Shown here one piece after another: positions 39,844 to 48,925 of a stretch of 64,000 bases of DNA (position 1 is its first letter; every line of letters starts with the position of its first letter). The DNA comes from Chitinivorax sp. PXF-14 (GTDB lineage: Bacteria > Pseudomonadota > Gammaproteobacteria > Burkholderiales > SCOH01), in assembly GCF_040812015.1 (NCBI RefSeq), contig NZ_JBFNXJ010000003.1, forward strand, positions 124,001 to 188,000, in the 5' to 3' direction. Under the pieces are notes generated by a model. It had not been told where the DNA came from, ran no database searches, and was given only the letters and a program-made list of their open reading frames with translations. The translations under genes and the position numbers were made by a program.

Positions 39844-40560
39844 ATGCAAATCAAAGCAGTGGCGTTCGATACTGGAGGCACCGTCCTGGATTGGCACTCA
39901 GGAGTCAGGGATGCATTTGCCGCCATTGGGCGATCGCATGGCGTGGAAAGGGATTGGGGCGCAATTGCCAATCAATACCGGCGCCTTGCAATGAGATCCA
40001 TTGTCGGGCAATGCCAACCCTCATTCAATATGGACGATGTCCACTTCCGTGTGTTGAATGAGATTTTCGAGTCCTATGGATTGCAGGCGTTCTCCAATGA
40101 GGATCAACGACGAATCGCCCAAGCTTGGCACAAGCTGTCAGCATGGGGTGATTTTGCGGATCCTTTGCGCGAAATCAGATCGCTCTACCCAGTCGTCTCC
40201 TTCACCATGCTCCCGCTTTCGCTGGTGGTGGATGTCTCGCGGTTGAACGGCATTTCCTGGGATGCGGTCATCTCCTGCGAGGCCATCGGCTACTACAAAC
40301 CCGATCCGCGCGCCTATCTGCAGGCATCGAAATGGCTGGGCATAGAGCCATCGGAGATCCTCATGGTCGCCTGCCACAACTTCGACCTCAATGCCGCCCG
40401 TGCCTGCGGCTTCCAGACGGCATTTGTTCGCAGGCCCAATGAGTGGGGCTGCGAGCCGCCGCCCGATCCGATCCCGAATCCGGATTGCGATTTTGCTCTC
40501 GACAACTTCGAAGGGCTTTTCACTGCCGTTCGTTCTCAGGTTGAGCCAACATCTCTATGA
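39844..40560 (+). CDS. haloacid-dehalogenase-like hydrolase (type II)
   Basis: 238 residues. Motif I DTGGTVLDW (nucleophile Asp), motif II SFTMLPLS region, motif III GYYKPDPRAYLQ, motif IV MVACHNFDLNAA. The pattern with ACHNFDL is that of 2-haloacid dehalogenases. It lies 23 bases after ccdA with AAGGAG and overlaps the AraC gene by four bases. The substrate is unknown; a link to arsenic chemistry is not shown. Confidence 0.85.
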   Translation: MQIKAVAFDTGGTVLDWHSGVRDAFAAIGRSHGVERDWGAIANQYRRLAMRSIVGQCQPSFNMDDVHFRVLNEIFESYGLQAFSNEDQRRIAQAWHKLSAWGDFADPLREIRSLYPVVSFTMLPLSLVVDVSRLNGISWDAVISCEAIGYYKPDPRAYLQASKWLGIEPSEILMVACHNFDLNAARACGFQTAFVRRPNEWGCEPPPDPIPNPDCDFALDNFEGLFTAVRSQVEPTSL

Positions 40561-41375
40561 CAAGTCCGTTGGATCGGCTTCTCAATCATTTTTCCCTGCG
40601 TGCAGGTGTTTTTTACACGGGCAACATTTGCGGTCTCCACGACTTTGATCGCGACGAACAGCGTGGTCATCTTCATCTAATAAAAAGGGGCCCGGTCAAA
40701 TTCATTAATCCTGGAAGGCCCGATACCCTGATCGTGCTGCCGACGTTGCTCTATCTGCCGCGACCAGAACGTCACCGGCTCATCGCCGACGACCGCGATG
40801 GTGCTGACGTCGTCTGCGCCACGGTTCTTACAGGTAGTGGCGGTCGCAATCCGATTTCCGACTCTCTTCCCGAGGTGGTTATCCTTGAATTGCGCGATTT
40901 TGCGGAAATTGAACCCATCCTAGACATCATGTTCGCTGAGGCGTTTGAAGATCGCAGCGGTCGCCAGGGGGTGCTAGATCGCCTCTGCGAAGTATTGATG
41001 ATTCGTATGCTGCGCCACTGCCTGGAGCAAGGACAAATATCTGGTGGCGCATTAGCAGGCTTATCCGACCCTAAGCTGGCCAAGGCGCTGGACTCCATCC
41101 ATCAGAATCCATCTGACAAATGGGATTTATCCGCTATGGCTGCATTAGCAGGAATGTCCAGAGCCCGTTTCGCCCAGCACTTTCACCTGGTCACGGGCGG
41201 CACGCCTGCAGATTACTTGGCCTCCTGGCGCCTCATGCTTGCACAACGCCTGTTGGCGAAAGGCATTCCGAGTAAGACGGTGGCATTGAAGGTTGGTTAC
41301 GGGAGTTCCAGCGCGTTGCATAGAGCCTTCGTCCGCAAGTTTGGCCAATCGCCTTCCGACTGGCTGCGCTGGTAG
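40557..41375 (+). CDS. AraC-family transcriptional regulator
   Basis: 272 residues. N-terminal cupin-like sensor domain with HLHLIKRGPVKF; C-terminal double HTH (WDLSAMAALAGMSRARFAQHFHLVTGGTPADYLASWRLMLAQRLL ... SKTVALKVGYGSSSALHRAFVRKFGQSPSDW). It is coupled to the HAD gene. Probable targets are the neighbouring CMD/glutaredoxin genes, starting 137 bases downstream. Confidence 0.9.
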   Translation: MTSPLDRLLNHFSLRAGVFYTGNICGLHDFDRDEQRGHLHLIKRGPVKFINPGRPDTLIVLPTLLYLPRPERHRLIADDRDGADVVCATVLTGSGGRNPISDSLPEVVILELRDFAEIEPILDIMFAEAFEDRSGRQGVLDRLCEVLMIRMLRHCLEQGQISGGALAGLSDPKLAKALDSIHQNPSDKWDLSAMAALAGMSRARFAQHFHLVTGGTPADYLASWRLMLAQRLLAKGIPSKTVALKVGYGSSSALHRAFVRKFGQSPSDWLRW

Positions 41376-41511
41376 TCTGCACAGCACTATCGGTCATTTC
41401 ATTGAGACGAATGATCAACTTTCTTGATCATTGCGGATCTACGATGAATAGGCTGGATCGTTGCAATCGTGCGTGATCTTGCAAGCAGCCAACCCATTGA
41501 AGGAGAAACTC

Positions 41512-42072
41512 ATGGCTTACATCAAAACCCTTTCCGCTGTCGACCACACTCAAGCGCAAGGTGACCAAAAAGCACTGCTCGACACCGCCCTCAAACAAGT
41601 CGGCTTCATTCCAAACATGTATGCCAACATGGTGAATGTGCCTGGCGTTCTGTCGACTTATCTGCATGGCTACTCCGCTTTTCGCCAAAAGTCTGGCTTC
41701 AGTCCGACCGAACAAGAGGTCGTATTTCTGGCGATCAGTCGAGTCAACGGCTGTAACTACTGCACCGCTGCTCACAGCATGATTGCAGACAAAATGTCCG
41801 GCGTGCCGGGTGATGTTCTGCAGGCGATCCATACCGGACAGCCAATCCCGGATGCACGTTTGGCGGCGCTATTCGCAATGACGCAGGAATTGGTGAAGAA
41901 CCTGGGCCAGCCCACAGCGGCCAGGGTTCAGGAGTTTCTGGATGTCGGATTTGACGAAAGCCACTTGCTCAACATCATTCTGGCCATTTCCGTCAAGGTG
42001 CTGAGTAACTACTCGAATCACGCTTTCGGCACAGAGGTGGATGAACGTTTCGCGGCTTACAGGGTGGGTTGA
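41512..42072 (+). CDS. carboxymuconolactone-decarboxylase-fold (AhpD-like) protein
   Basis: 186 residues from ATG 41512 (AAGGAG upstream). The AhpD-type redox motif is NGCNYCTAAHSMIA (CxxCxxxH). Such proteins act as alkylhydroperoxidase-like thiol peroxidases. It lies between the AraC regulator and a glutaredoxin, four bases before the latter, so peroxide/electrophile detoxification with glutathione or other thiols is plausible. Confidence 0.88.
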   Translation: MAYIKTLSAVDHTQAQGDQKALLDTALKQVGFIPNMYANMVNVPGVLSTYLHGYSAFRQKSGFSPTEQEVVFLAISRVNGCNYCTAAHSMIADKMSGVPGDVLQAIHTGQPIPDARLAALFAMTQELVKNLGQPTAARVQEFLDVGFDESHLLNIILAISVKVLSNYSNHAFGTEVDERFAAYRVG

Positions 42073-42075
42073 ACC

Positions 42076-42336
42076 ATGAAACCCGTCACACTCTATGGCA
42101 CTGACTTGTGCCCATATTGCGTTCGCGCCGAACATCTGCTCACGCGCAAGGGCATAGTGTTCGAAAAAATCAATATCGGCACTGCCCCTGGAAAGCGCGA
42201 GGAGATGCTGCTCAAAAGCGGCGGCCAGCGAAGCGTGCCGCAGATATTCGTCGGCGAAACCCATGTCGGAGGGTTTGACGATCTAGCTGAATTGGATCGT
42301 CAAGGGCGGCTGGACCCCCTCCTTTCTGCTCACTGA
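42076..42336 (+). CDS. grxC: glutaredoxin 3
   Basis: 86 residues: VTLYGTDLCPYCVRAEHLL (CPYC active site), SVPQIFVGETHVGGFDDL (cis-Pro and glutathione-binding loop). The typical GrxC length. It reduces protein and mixed disulfides with glutathione and may serve as an electron donor. It sits directly after the AhpD-like gene; the bufA promoter begins eleven bases after its stop. Confidence 0.93.
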   Translation: MKPVTLYGTDLCPYCVRAEHLLTRKGIVFEKINIGTAPGKREEMLLKSGGQRSVPQIFVGETHVGGFDDLAELDRQGRLDPLLSAH

Positions 42337-42346
42337 TCGAGATCAC

Positions 42347-42373
42347 TGTAAGAACCCGGTGGTCGATAACGAC
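42347..42373 (+). promoter_or_regulatory. ECF-type promoter of the bufferin operon
   Basis: -35 TGTAAGAA (42347-42354), 15-base spacer, -10 CGAC (42370-42373). bufA begins about 97 bases further on. Confidence 0.8.
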
Positions 42374-42469
42374 TACTGCTTACCCACGGTGAACGGCACA
42401 CGTCATGCGCGCCTTTGCTCCGGGGGCTTCAGTGGTTCGCCGCATTCTTCACTTAAATAGGAGTTCACC

Positions 42470-42772
42470 ATGAGCAAAAGCACCACCGTTACTGCACTCA
42501 CCCTCGCGCTTGGCGCAGCACTCATTACTGCCGCGCTGCCCGCTTCTGCCGCTGACGACATGATGGCCGGCAAGGAGAAGTGCTTCGGCGTCGCCCTCAA
42601 GGGCAAAAATGACTGCAAGGCCGGAGCGGGTACCACCTGCGCAGGCACGGCGAAGAAGGACTATCAGGGCAATTCGTTCAAGCTGGTTCCCGCCGGCACT
42701 TGCGAGAAAACCGCTTCACCGACCTCGTCCACGGGCATGGGTCAGCTCAAGGAATTCAAGGAAAAGGCCTAA
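42470..42772 (+). CDS. bufA: bufferin precursor BufA (DUF2282)
   Basis: 100 residues. Signal peptide [27 protein letters not shown], then a core with four conserved cysteines at positions 38, 49, 57 and 78 ([31 protein letters not shown]), the DUF2282 pattern. Bufferins are copper-binding ribosomal peptides whose cysteines are modified by the DUF692 enzyme (family knowledge). RBS AGGAG. The bufABC-DoxX order here is canonical. Confidence 0.92.
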   Translation: MSKSTTVTALTLALGAALITAALPASAADDMMAGKEKCFGVALKGKNDCKAGAGTTCAGTAKKDYQGNSFKLVPAGTCEKTASPTSSTGMGQLKEFKEKA

Positions 42773-42791
42773 GGCGCTCGGGAGCCGTGCG

Positions 42792-43691
42792 ATGACGAAC
42801 TATCTTCAAGTTGATTCCTCGCCTCGCACGGCACTCCCGCTGCGCGCCGGTCTCGGGCTCAAGCCCGAGCATTTCCGTGACATTCTCGAAGTCCCGCCCT
42901 CCTTGGGTTTCTTCGAGGTTCACGCAGAGAACTACATGATCGCGGGCGGCCCCTTTCACCACTACCTGACGAAAATCCGCGAGCGCTTCGCGCTCTCGAT
43001 CCACGGTGTCGGACTCTCCATCGGCGGCGAAGCGCCCCTGGATCGCGCCCACCTCGAACGGCTCAAGACGCTACTCGACCGCTATCAGCCGGAGTCTTTT
43101 TCCGAACACCTGGCCTGGTCTAGCCATGGCGAGAATTTCTATAACGACCTACTGCCGGCCCCGTATACCGATGACACGCTGCGTCGTGTCTGTGAGCACA
43201 TCGACGAAACCCAGTCCACGCTCAAGCGCACGATGCTGCTAGAGAACCCGGCTACCTATGTCGAGTTCGAGGCATCCACTTGGCCGGAGGCCGACTTCAT
43301 CGCCGAGATCGTGCGACGTACCGGCTGCGGTCTGCTGCTCGATGTCAACAACGCCTACGTCAGCGCCGTCAACCACCAGCGCGACGCCGTTGCCTACATC
43401 GACAGTTTGCCGTTAGCAGCGGTGGGCGAGATCCATCTGGCTGGGTTTGCCGAAGACATCGACGCCGCTGGCGCGAGGCTGCTCATCGACAGTCACGGCG
43501 CTCCGGTAGCCGAGGCCGTCTGGGCTTTGTACCGGCACACGATCGCTCGGCTCGGGCCGACTCCCACCTTGATCGAGCGCGATCAGAACATCCCGTCGTT
43601 TGCAGTGTTGCTCGCCGAGGCGCAGGCCGCCGAACGGATCATATTGGATTCGACCGAACAAAGCCGGGCTGCGTTGATGGAGCAAGCGTGA
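42792..43691 (+). CDS. bufB: BufB, DUF692 multinuclear iron oxidase
   Basis: 299-residue TIM-barrel enzyme (MNIO family). Metal ligands can be seen in [60 protein letters not shown] and IDSHGAP. It oxidatively modifies the cysteines of BufA. ATG 42792, 19 bases after the bufA stop; the stop overlaps the bufC ATG by one base. Confidence 0.93.
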   Translation: MTNYLQVDSSPRTALPLRAGLGLKPEHFRDILEVPPSLGFFEVHAENYMIAGGPFHHYLTKIRERFALSIHGVGLSIGGEAPLDRAHLERLKTLLDRYQPESFSEHLAWSSHGENFYNDLLPAPYTDDTLRRVCEHIDETQSTLKRTMLLENPATYVEFEASTWPEADFIAEIVRRTGCGLLLDVNNAYVSAVNHQRDAVAYIDSLPLAAVGEIHLAGFAEDIDAAGARLLIDSHGAPVAEAVWALYRHTIARLGPTPTLIERDQNIPSFAVLLAEAQAAERIILDSTEQSRAALMEQA

Positions 43692-44446
43692 TGGAATCCT
43701 TCGCCAAGCCGCTGCTCGACCCGAAACTGCCGCCCCCAGCGGGCCTTACGGCTTGGAACGGCTCCGACCCGGCGGCGCGCTATGCGGTGTATCGCAACAA
43801 CGTCGTGATCTCGCTGATCGACGCTCTGGCCGATACTTTCCCGGTCGTGCAGCAACTCGTCGGCGAGGACTTCTTTCATGCCATGGCGCGTGAGCACGCC
43901 CGCAAGCATCCACCCACCTCGCCGGTGCTGGCATTCTACGGGCAGGATTTCCCCGATTTCATTGCCAACTTCGAGGCCGCTGCCAGCCTGCCTTATTTGG
44001 CCGATGTCGCTCGGCTGGAGTGGGCCTATGTGTGTGCCTTTCATGCCGCCGACGTAGACAGCCTGCCAACACCCGTCTTGGCTGAACGATTGGCCCAGCC
44101 CGAGCGTCTGGCCGTCACCCGTTTGCGGTTTGCCCCGGCGGTACGCCTGATCCGCTCAAGCCATGCCGTGGTTTCAATCTGGCAGGCGCACCAAGTGGAG
44201 GGCGAGGGCTGCGCCATCGACCCGGCCACCGCAGAGGCCGCGTTGGTGGTGCGCCCGGAACTTACGGTTCAGATTGTTCCGCTGAGCGCGGCGGCGGCTG
44301 ACTTTCTGAGTGAGTTGATGGCTGGCCAAAGTCTAGAAACGGTTTATGAGAAGTGCGCCGCCAGCGTTGATTTGGACATGGCCCGAATCTTTTCCTTGCT
44401 GCTGCAAACGCGCGCGCTCACCGCGGTGGAACCCACTGAGATTTGA
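43691..44446 (+). CDS. bufC: BufC, DUF2063 partner protein
   Basis: 251 residues. The N-terminal DUF2063 domain shows RYAVYRNNVVISLIDALADTFPVVQQLVGEDFFHAMAREH and PVLAFYGQDFPDFI, as in the DNA-binding-like partner that delivers the peptide to the DUF692 enzyme. A C-terminal helical domain follows. ATG overlaps the bufB stop (TGATG). Confidence 0.92.
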   Translation: MESFAKPLLDPKLPPPAGLTAWNGSDPAARYAVYRNNVVISLIDALADTFPVVQQLVGEDFFHAMAREHARKHPPTSPVLAFYGQDFPDFIANFEAAASLPYLADVARLEWAYVCAFHAADVDSLPTPVLAERLAQPERLAVTRLRFAPAVRLIRSSHAVVSIWQAHQVEGEGCAIDPATAEAALVVRPELTVQIVPLSAAAADFLSELMAGQSLETVYEKCAASVDLDMARIFSLLLQTRALTAVEPTEI

Positions 44447-44457
44447 GGAGACCGACC

Positions 44458-44973
44458 ATGACTATGCTTTGTTCATCTGTTCCGGCACAGGCTGTTCGAT
44501 CGGCCATCACCATGCTGTCTTGCATTCCACACTCGCTGATTGCCTTTGTCGGACGGTTTTCCATCGCGGCGGTGTTCTGGAAATCGGGCCAGACCAAGAT
44601 CGAAGGCTTGGCCATCGACCTCGTCAGCGGCCAAGTCCAACTCGGCTGGCCGCACCTGTCGGACAGCGCGCTGGAGTTGTTCCGCACCGAATATCGCCTG
44701 CCGCTGCTACCGCCGGAACTCGCGGTGCCGATGGCCGCGTTTGCCGAGCACCTGTTTCCGCTGCTGCTGCTCATCGGCCTGGCCACGCGATTCTCGGCGC
44801 TCGGCTTGCTGGGCATGACGGCGGTGATTGAGATCTTCGTCTACCCGGATGCCTATCCGATCCATGGCACTTGGGCTGCCGTCCTGTTGTATCTGATTGC
44901 CAAGGGCCCGGGGGCACTGTCACTGGATCACCTGATCGCGCGGCGCTGCGCGCAGCAGCCCAAGGTGAGGTGA
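44458..44973 (+). CDS. DoxX-family membrane protein of the bufferin operon
   Basis: 171 residues from ATG 44458 (GAGGAGA upstream), with four membrane helices; GRFSIAAVFWKSGQTKIEG and ELAVPMAAFAEHLFPLLLLIGLATRFSALGLLGMTAVIEIF are typical of DoxX. It is the usual fourth gene of bufferin operons; its role is unclear, perhaps electron transfer. The next gene starts eight bases later. Confidence 0.88.
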   Translation: MTMLCSSVPAQAVRSAITMLSCIPHSLIAFVGRFSIAAVFWKSGQTKIEGLAIDLVSGQVQLGWPHLSDSALELFRTEYRLPLLPPELAVPMAAFAEHLFPLLLLIGLATRFSALGLLGMTAVIEIFVYPDAYPIHGTWAAVLLYLIAKGPGALSLDHLIARRCAQQPKVR

Positions 44974-44980
44974 GCGTTCC

Positions 44981-45757
44981 ATGAATGCGCTGCTCGGCCG
45001 GATCGGGGCGGCTCTCGCCGCCTACTTGTCCCGTCCGGTTCATGTTCACAGTAGCGCACCGGCAGTGGCCAACGAACGCCTACTGGCCTGCCTTCGACCC
45101 GGCGATGTGTTGCTTGTTGAAGGCAACAGTCGCATCAGCACGGCGATCAAGTACCTGACCCAATCAACCTGGTCGCACGCCGCCTTGTTTGTTGGATTCG
45201 AGGCCCTGCGCATGGCGGGCAAAGACGGTTCGCATTGCTTTGTCGAGGCCGATACCATCGAGGGAGTGCGCAGTGTCGGTATCGAGGAATTTTCCGGACT
45301 GCACACCCGAATTTGTCGCCCGGTGGGATTGCAGGAGCACGACAGACGGCAACTGATTTTGCATGCCATCCAACGTTTGGGGCACCAGTACGATTTGCGC
45401 AATGTCTTCGATTTGGCGCGCTACCTGTTGCCCACCCCGCCAGTTCCGCTACGCTGGCGCCGCAGGCTCATTCACCTCGGCAGCGGCGACCCAACGCGCG
45501 CCATCTGCTCGACCCTGATCGCGCAGTCCTTCCAATCCATTCGCTACCCGATTCTGCCCATCGTCGAGCAACGCTCCGCAGATCGACCGGATTGCCCAGC
45601 CTGTGTCGAGGAAATTTTGCGAGTCCGCCACCACAGCCTGTTCGCGCCGCGAGACTTTGATGTCTCTCCGTATTTCGCGGTCGTGAAACCCACGCTCGAA
45701 AACGGGTTCGACTACACGCGCTTGCACTGGCAGCACGCTAGGTCAGATCAAAATTAA
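44981..45757 (+). CDS. YiiX-like permuted NlpC/P60 cysteine hydrolase
   Basis: 258 residues. The permuted papain-like order is visible: His66 in STWSHAALFVG, Glu89 in FVEADTIEGV, Cys176 in RAICSTLIAQ. The N-terminus GDVLLVEGNSRISTAIKYLTQS is the family hallmark. There is no clear signal peptide; a short hydrophobic stretch at residues 5-16 could be an anchor. Eight bases after the DoxX gene it looks like part of the bufferin operon, which is not the usual set. Its end overlaps the anti-sigma gene tail to tail by four bases. Confidence 0.8.
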   Translation: MNALLGRIGAALAAYLSRPVHVHSSAPAVANERLLACLRPGDVLLVEGNSRISTAIKYLTQSTWSHAALFVGFEALRMAGKDGSHCFVEADTIEGVRSVGIEEFSGLHTRICRPVGLQEHDRRQLILHAIQRLGHQYDLRNVFDLARYLLPTPPVPLRWRRRLIHLGSGDPTRAICSTLIAQSFQSIRYPILPIVEQRSADRPDCPACVEEILRVRHHSLFAPRDFDVSPYFAVVKPTLENGFDYTRLHWQHARSDQN

Positions 45758-45978
45758 GGCGCTCCCTTATCGTCTCGATGAGGCGGCGGTGGCACCGACT
45801 CATCAGCACCTTCGGTATAGGCACGCGTGATCTGCCGCAGCGTGTGCATCTGCTCGCCAAAGTTGCGACATCCGCTGCACATCATGACGTGCATTTTGAG
45901 CGAGAGCTTGTCACCCAACTTGAGTGGGTGTTCCTGTGCCTCCGACATCAGGCGGGTGGCCTCACGGCAATTCAGCAT
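45754..45978 (-). CDS. zinc-binding anti-sigma factor (ZAS/zf-HC2)
   Basis: 74 residues. The ZAS motif is HVMMCSGC (His30, Cys34, Cys37), and the N-terminal MLNCREATRLMSEAQE is the standard sigma-binding start. There is no membrane segment, so it is a soluble, probably redox- or metal-responsive anti-sigma factor. Its ATG overlaps the stop of the sigma gene by seven bases. Confidence 0.88.
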   Translation of the reverse strand: MLNCREATRLMSEAQEHPLKLGDKLSLKMHVMMCSGCRNFGEQMHTLRQITRAYTEGADESVPPPPHRDDKGAP

Positions 45979-46613
45979 GATTCACCCTCCAGAAACCAGC
46001 GATTTTCCAAACACTCTCGCAAGCGCAATCGCGCGCGGTGCAACATGACATTTAAATTACTAACACTCAGGTTGAGTGCCGTGCAAATTTCATCCGAGTC
46101 CAGTTCTATGAATTCACGCATCATGAAAGCGCGACCTTGCTGTCCCGGCAAATGATCGAGGCAGGTTTCAAATATCCGCCAGAATTCTGAATTTTTGATC
46201 GCGATCTCGGGGTTTGCCCATTCCTGCGGACGCTCATCCATCTGCCAGAAGCCTTTACGATCAAATAGCTCCTGAAAATCTTCATCTTCCTCGTCAGTGT
46301 GAAGAAGTTGACTAACCTCAACCAAGCGATGGCGCTGGCGCAATGTGTCTGCAATCTTGTTCTTGAGAATGGCAAAGACCCAAGTCTTGAATGCCGACCG
46401 CCCGGCGAATTTCTGCGAGTTTTTCATTGCACCAATCAGCGCCTCTTGAACCGCATCTTCCGCCAAATGAGCGTCGGATAATTGCTGCGAGGCGAATTTC
46501 ACCATTTGGCGGCGCAGGTCTTCCAGAAACACCGCATCATTCATCCAGCCGCGAGGGTTCGGATGACGTGACTGACCATCATCGGCGAGTATTATTATGT
46601 TTGTGTCAGCCAT
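45972..46613 (-). CDS. ECF-type RNA polymerase sigma factor
   Basis: 213 residues from ATG 46613, preceded by GGAGAGGG. Sigma region 2: MVKFASQQLSDAHLAEDAVQEALIGAMKNSQKFAGRSAFKTWVFAILKNKIADTLRQR; region 4: FMMREFIELDSDEICTALNLSVSNLNVMLHRARLRLRECL. It probably reads the six TGTAAGAA-N15-CGAC promoters of this cargo, including the promoter at 49423-49449 that heads its own operon. The insertion between regions 2 and 4 (TDEEDEDFQELFDRKGFW) is acidic. Confidence 0.9.
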   Translation of the reverse strand: MADTNIIILADDGQSRHPNPRGWMNDAVFLEDLRRQMVKFASQQLSDAHLAEDAVQEALIGAMKNSQKFAGRSAFKTWVFAILKNKIADTLRQRHRLVEVSQLLHTDEEDEDFQELFDRKGFWQMDERPQEWANPEIAIKNSEFWRIFETCLDHLPGQQGRAFMMREFIELDSDEICTALNLSVSNLNVMLHRARLRLRECLENRWFLEGESC

Positions 46614-46830
46614 TCCCTCTCCTGCTGAGTTCATTACGAACCGCTGAATAACTTGAAACCAAGTACGGTACCACGTAATTGAGCCCAAGTCGCCACCAGT
46701 CCAATCCCTGTCCTCCGATTAACGCAGGCCCCTGATTAATGACATTCAGCACCGTACCAACGAACAAGGCAATCCTGACCGCACCCGCGATAATGCGCGA
46801 CGAAAACCACAGTTTGATCCCGAGTTTCAT
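46606..46830 (-). CDS. NrtS-like small membrane protein
   Basis: 74 residues with two membrane helices: AGAVRIALFVGTVLNVINQGPAL and WWRLGLNYVVPYLVSSYSAVR. This matches the NrtS family pattern (VGTxLNxINQG and YLVPYxVxxY), named for nitrate/nitrite transport in a cyanobacterium. It overlaps the HD-GYP gene by four bases and the sigma gene by eight. In this setting its role is open. Confidence 0.7.
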   Translation of the reverse strand: MKLGIKLWFSSRIIAGAVRIALFVGTVLNVINQGPALIGGQGLDWWRLGLNYVVPYLVSSYSAVRNELSRRGNG

Positions 46831-47780
46831 CGTTTACCTGATACTGGCAGTGCGCATGCCTTGAGCAACTCTTGCGCGGGCAACGCCGAAACGGCGTCCT
46901 GCACCGTCCGGGCGATCAGTGCGGCATCGATGTCGGGCGTCAGATCGGCAGCTTGCCCCTTGCAGCCGGTGGGGACGGCGCACAACAGGCCGTGCTCGTC
47001 ACGGAGTTCAAATTCTCCCGTGCAGTTGCGGCAATAGACGTGATCGCCTGCATGGTGTTCACGTCTGATCACCAGAGTCGGACCGCACATGGGGCACTCG
47101 CGCAATGGAATTCCGTCATCGCTGTGACTGATCACATGATCCAGCACGCCGCGCCCACCCATCTCCAGAACAACCTCGGCAATCACAGAATCAAACTGCG
47201 CACCTTGTGCTTCTCCAATGATGGACAAGGCCCGGTCTCGCGGCATGCCCGGCCGGTATGGGCGGTGGCTGGTCATCGCGTCGAACGCATCACAAACCCC
47301 GACGATGCGCGCCATTGGAGGAACCGCGTCACCAGCCAAACCTCTTGGGTAACCGCGACCGTCCGGACGCTCGTGATGCAGCAGTACCGCATCCTGCACC
47401 AGCTCGACCAACGGATGCCCGGCCAATAGCTTGAGTCCGACGTCTGGATGGGTCTTGATGACGGCGTACTCCTCGTCAGTCAAGGCTCCGGTCTTACGCA
47501 AGATGGCGTCTGGAACGGCGATCTTGCCCAAGTCGTGCAGGAATCCCCCAAGGCTGATGCGGGTAGCATCGGCTTCGCCGTAGCCCAACTGCTCCGCAAC
47601 CAGCCTGGCGTAGCGCGACACGCGCCACAGGTGTCCACCGGTATAGGGGTCACGCGCCTCGACCGCCCACGCCATGGTCATCAAGCTGGCCAGCAGATGC
47701 GAGGCATGCGTGGTCGCATCTTGCGGATCGAGACAATCCTCATTGGATAACCATCGACTCAGCGAAGTTAGCAAGGGCAT
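46827..47780 (-). CDS. HD-GYP domain protein with C-terminal zinc ribbon
   Basis: 317 residues. HD-GYP core: GGHLWRVSRYARLVAEQLG, GGFLHDLGKIAVPD (HD), KTHPDVGLKLL, LLHHERPDGRGYPRGL (GYP), VCDAFDAMTSHRPYR. All ligand residues are present, so c-di-GMP hydrolysis is likely. From about residue 230 a rubredoxin-like zinc ribbon follows (CPMCG ... CRNC). There is no receiver or membrane domain. Within the sigma-factor operon it may couple c-di-GMP turnover to metal stress. Confidence 0.88.
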   Translation of the reverse strand: MPLLTSLSRWLSNEDCLDPQDATTHASHLLASLMTMAWAVEARDPYTGGHLWRVSRYARLVAEQLGYGEADATRISLGGFLHDLGKIAVPDAILRKTGALTDEEYAVIKTHPDVGLKLLAGHPLVELVQDAVLLHHERPDGRGYPRGLAGDAVPPMARIVGVCDAFDAMTSHRPYRPGMPRDRALSIIGEAQGAQFDSVIAEVVLEMGGRGVLDHVISHSDDGIPLRECPMCGPTLVIRREHHAGDHVYCRNCTGEFELRDEHGLLCAVPTGCKGQAADLTPDIDAALIARTVQDAVSALPAQELLKACALPVSGKR

Positions 47781-47818
47781 GATGGCGTTCCTCCATTCTT
47801 GTGCGTTCAGGCGGGTGC

Positions 47819-48925
47819 CTACGGCGGCAAGCGCAATTGGCGGGCGATAAAACGACGATCAATGCTGTCTTTCCAGCGCCACACCCATCGCCCCTCGGCG
47901 CTGAAGCCGCCCCAGGACGCAATGGCGCGACGTTCGCCGCAGGCCAGCAGATACAAGGATGTGGCTCTTGGATGATAGGCATGCAGGCGTTCACCCAACA
48001 ATGCGGCAGTCAGGTTTTGCGCGAGGATGGGGCCTGCATGAACGGCGTGAACGCCTGATCGAGCCATTGCAACATCGGTGCGCGCACAGACATCGCCCGA
48101 CGCGAACACGTCACTGTGCGACAAGGTTCGGTGGAAGGCGTCAACGGCGATATGACCGTACTCGTCCAGCGTCAGTTTGGACAGTTTCAACCAGCAAGGC
48201 GCTCGCCCCCCCGTTGCGAGCAGCACGAGATCCGGACGTAGCTCGCGGCCATCGGCCAACATGATGCCATTGGGAACGCCAACCGCCCGCTGCTCATGTA
48301 CTGCGATCCCGGCCTGGTGCAGGCAGCGCAGGGCACGCTGACGCACTGCCCGTCCATGCCCGGGCAACAAGCCAGAGTCCCCGGCAACCAAGTCCATGTC
48401 AATTTGATTGACGCCGCGCAGCGCTTCGCGCGCTGCCATGACCAACTCAAAGCCCGCCGCGCCACCGCCAATGACGGCGACATGAACACGCTCGCGACTG
48501 CGGGCGGAAGTGATCCATTTTGGCCACGCCACCACAAAGTCATCCAATGGCTTGACCGCGAGCAAGTTCTGGCCAACATCTTCAAACCAGGAGCCATCGG
48601 TTTCAGAGCCGGTGTCGAGCGACAAAAGGTCATATTCCAAGTGACGCTTGTCTGGCAGCGCAACGCAGCGACGATCTGCGTCCATGCCGACGACGGACGA
48701 CTCGATCAGTTCAACACCAGCGGCGGCGCACAACGGGCGCAGATCGATGCGGATCTTCTCCAGCGGGTACACACCCGCCATCCACCCCGGCAGCATGCCG
48801 GAGTAGTGCTGAAAGGAAGACGGTGTCACCAGGGTGATGGACAATCCTTTTGGGCGACACTTCGCCAGATGGTGCAACACCGCGAGATGGGCATGCCCGC
48901 CTCCAGCGAGGATCAGTCTTTTCAT
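47819..48925 (-). CDS. FAD-dependent pyridine nucleotide oxidoreductase
   Basis: 368 residues. FAD site at the N-terminus (LILAGGGHAHLAVLHHLAKCRP), second Rossmann motif VAVIGGGAAGFELVMAARE, and VFASGDVCAR near the C-terminus. The GGGHAH start and QHYSGMLPGWMAGVY resemble the flavoprotein part fused to SelD in some bacteria and NDH-2-like enzymes. There is no CxxxxC redox pair, so it is a dehydrogenase/quinone-type enzyme rather than a disulfide reductase. It overlaps the upstream gene by four bases. Confidence 0.85.
   Translation of the reverse strand: MKRLILAGGGHAHLAVLHHLAKCRPKGLSITLVTPSSFQHYSGMLPGWMAGVYPLEKIRIDLRPLCAAAGVELIESSVVGMDADRRCVALPDKRHLEYDLLSLDTGSETDGSWFEDVGQNLLAVKPLDDFVVAWPKWITSARSRERVHVAVIGGGAAGFELVMAAREALRGVNQIDMDLVAGDSGLLPGHGRAVRQRALRCLHQAGIAVHEQRAVGVPNGIMLADGRELRPDLVLLATGGRAPCWLKLSKLTLDEYGHIAVDAFHRTLSHSDVFASGDVCARTDVAMARSGVHAVHAGPILAQNLTAALLGERLHAYHPRATSLYLLACGERRAIASWGGFSAEGRWVWRWKDSIDRRFIARQLRLPP

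Noticed and set aside
40806..40832. Seventh TGTAAGAA octamer, on the minus strand within the AraC gene, with CGTC at the N15 position
   Set aside because: It has one mismatch in the -10 element, lies inside a coding region and points antisense into the HAD gene. CGTC is a common ECF -10 in general, so an antisense promoter is possible, but chance is as likely.
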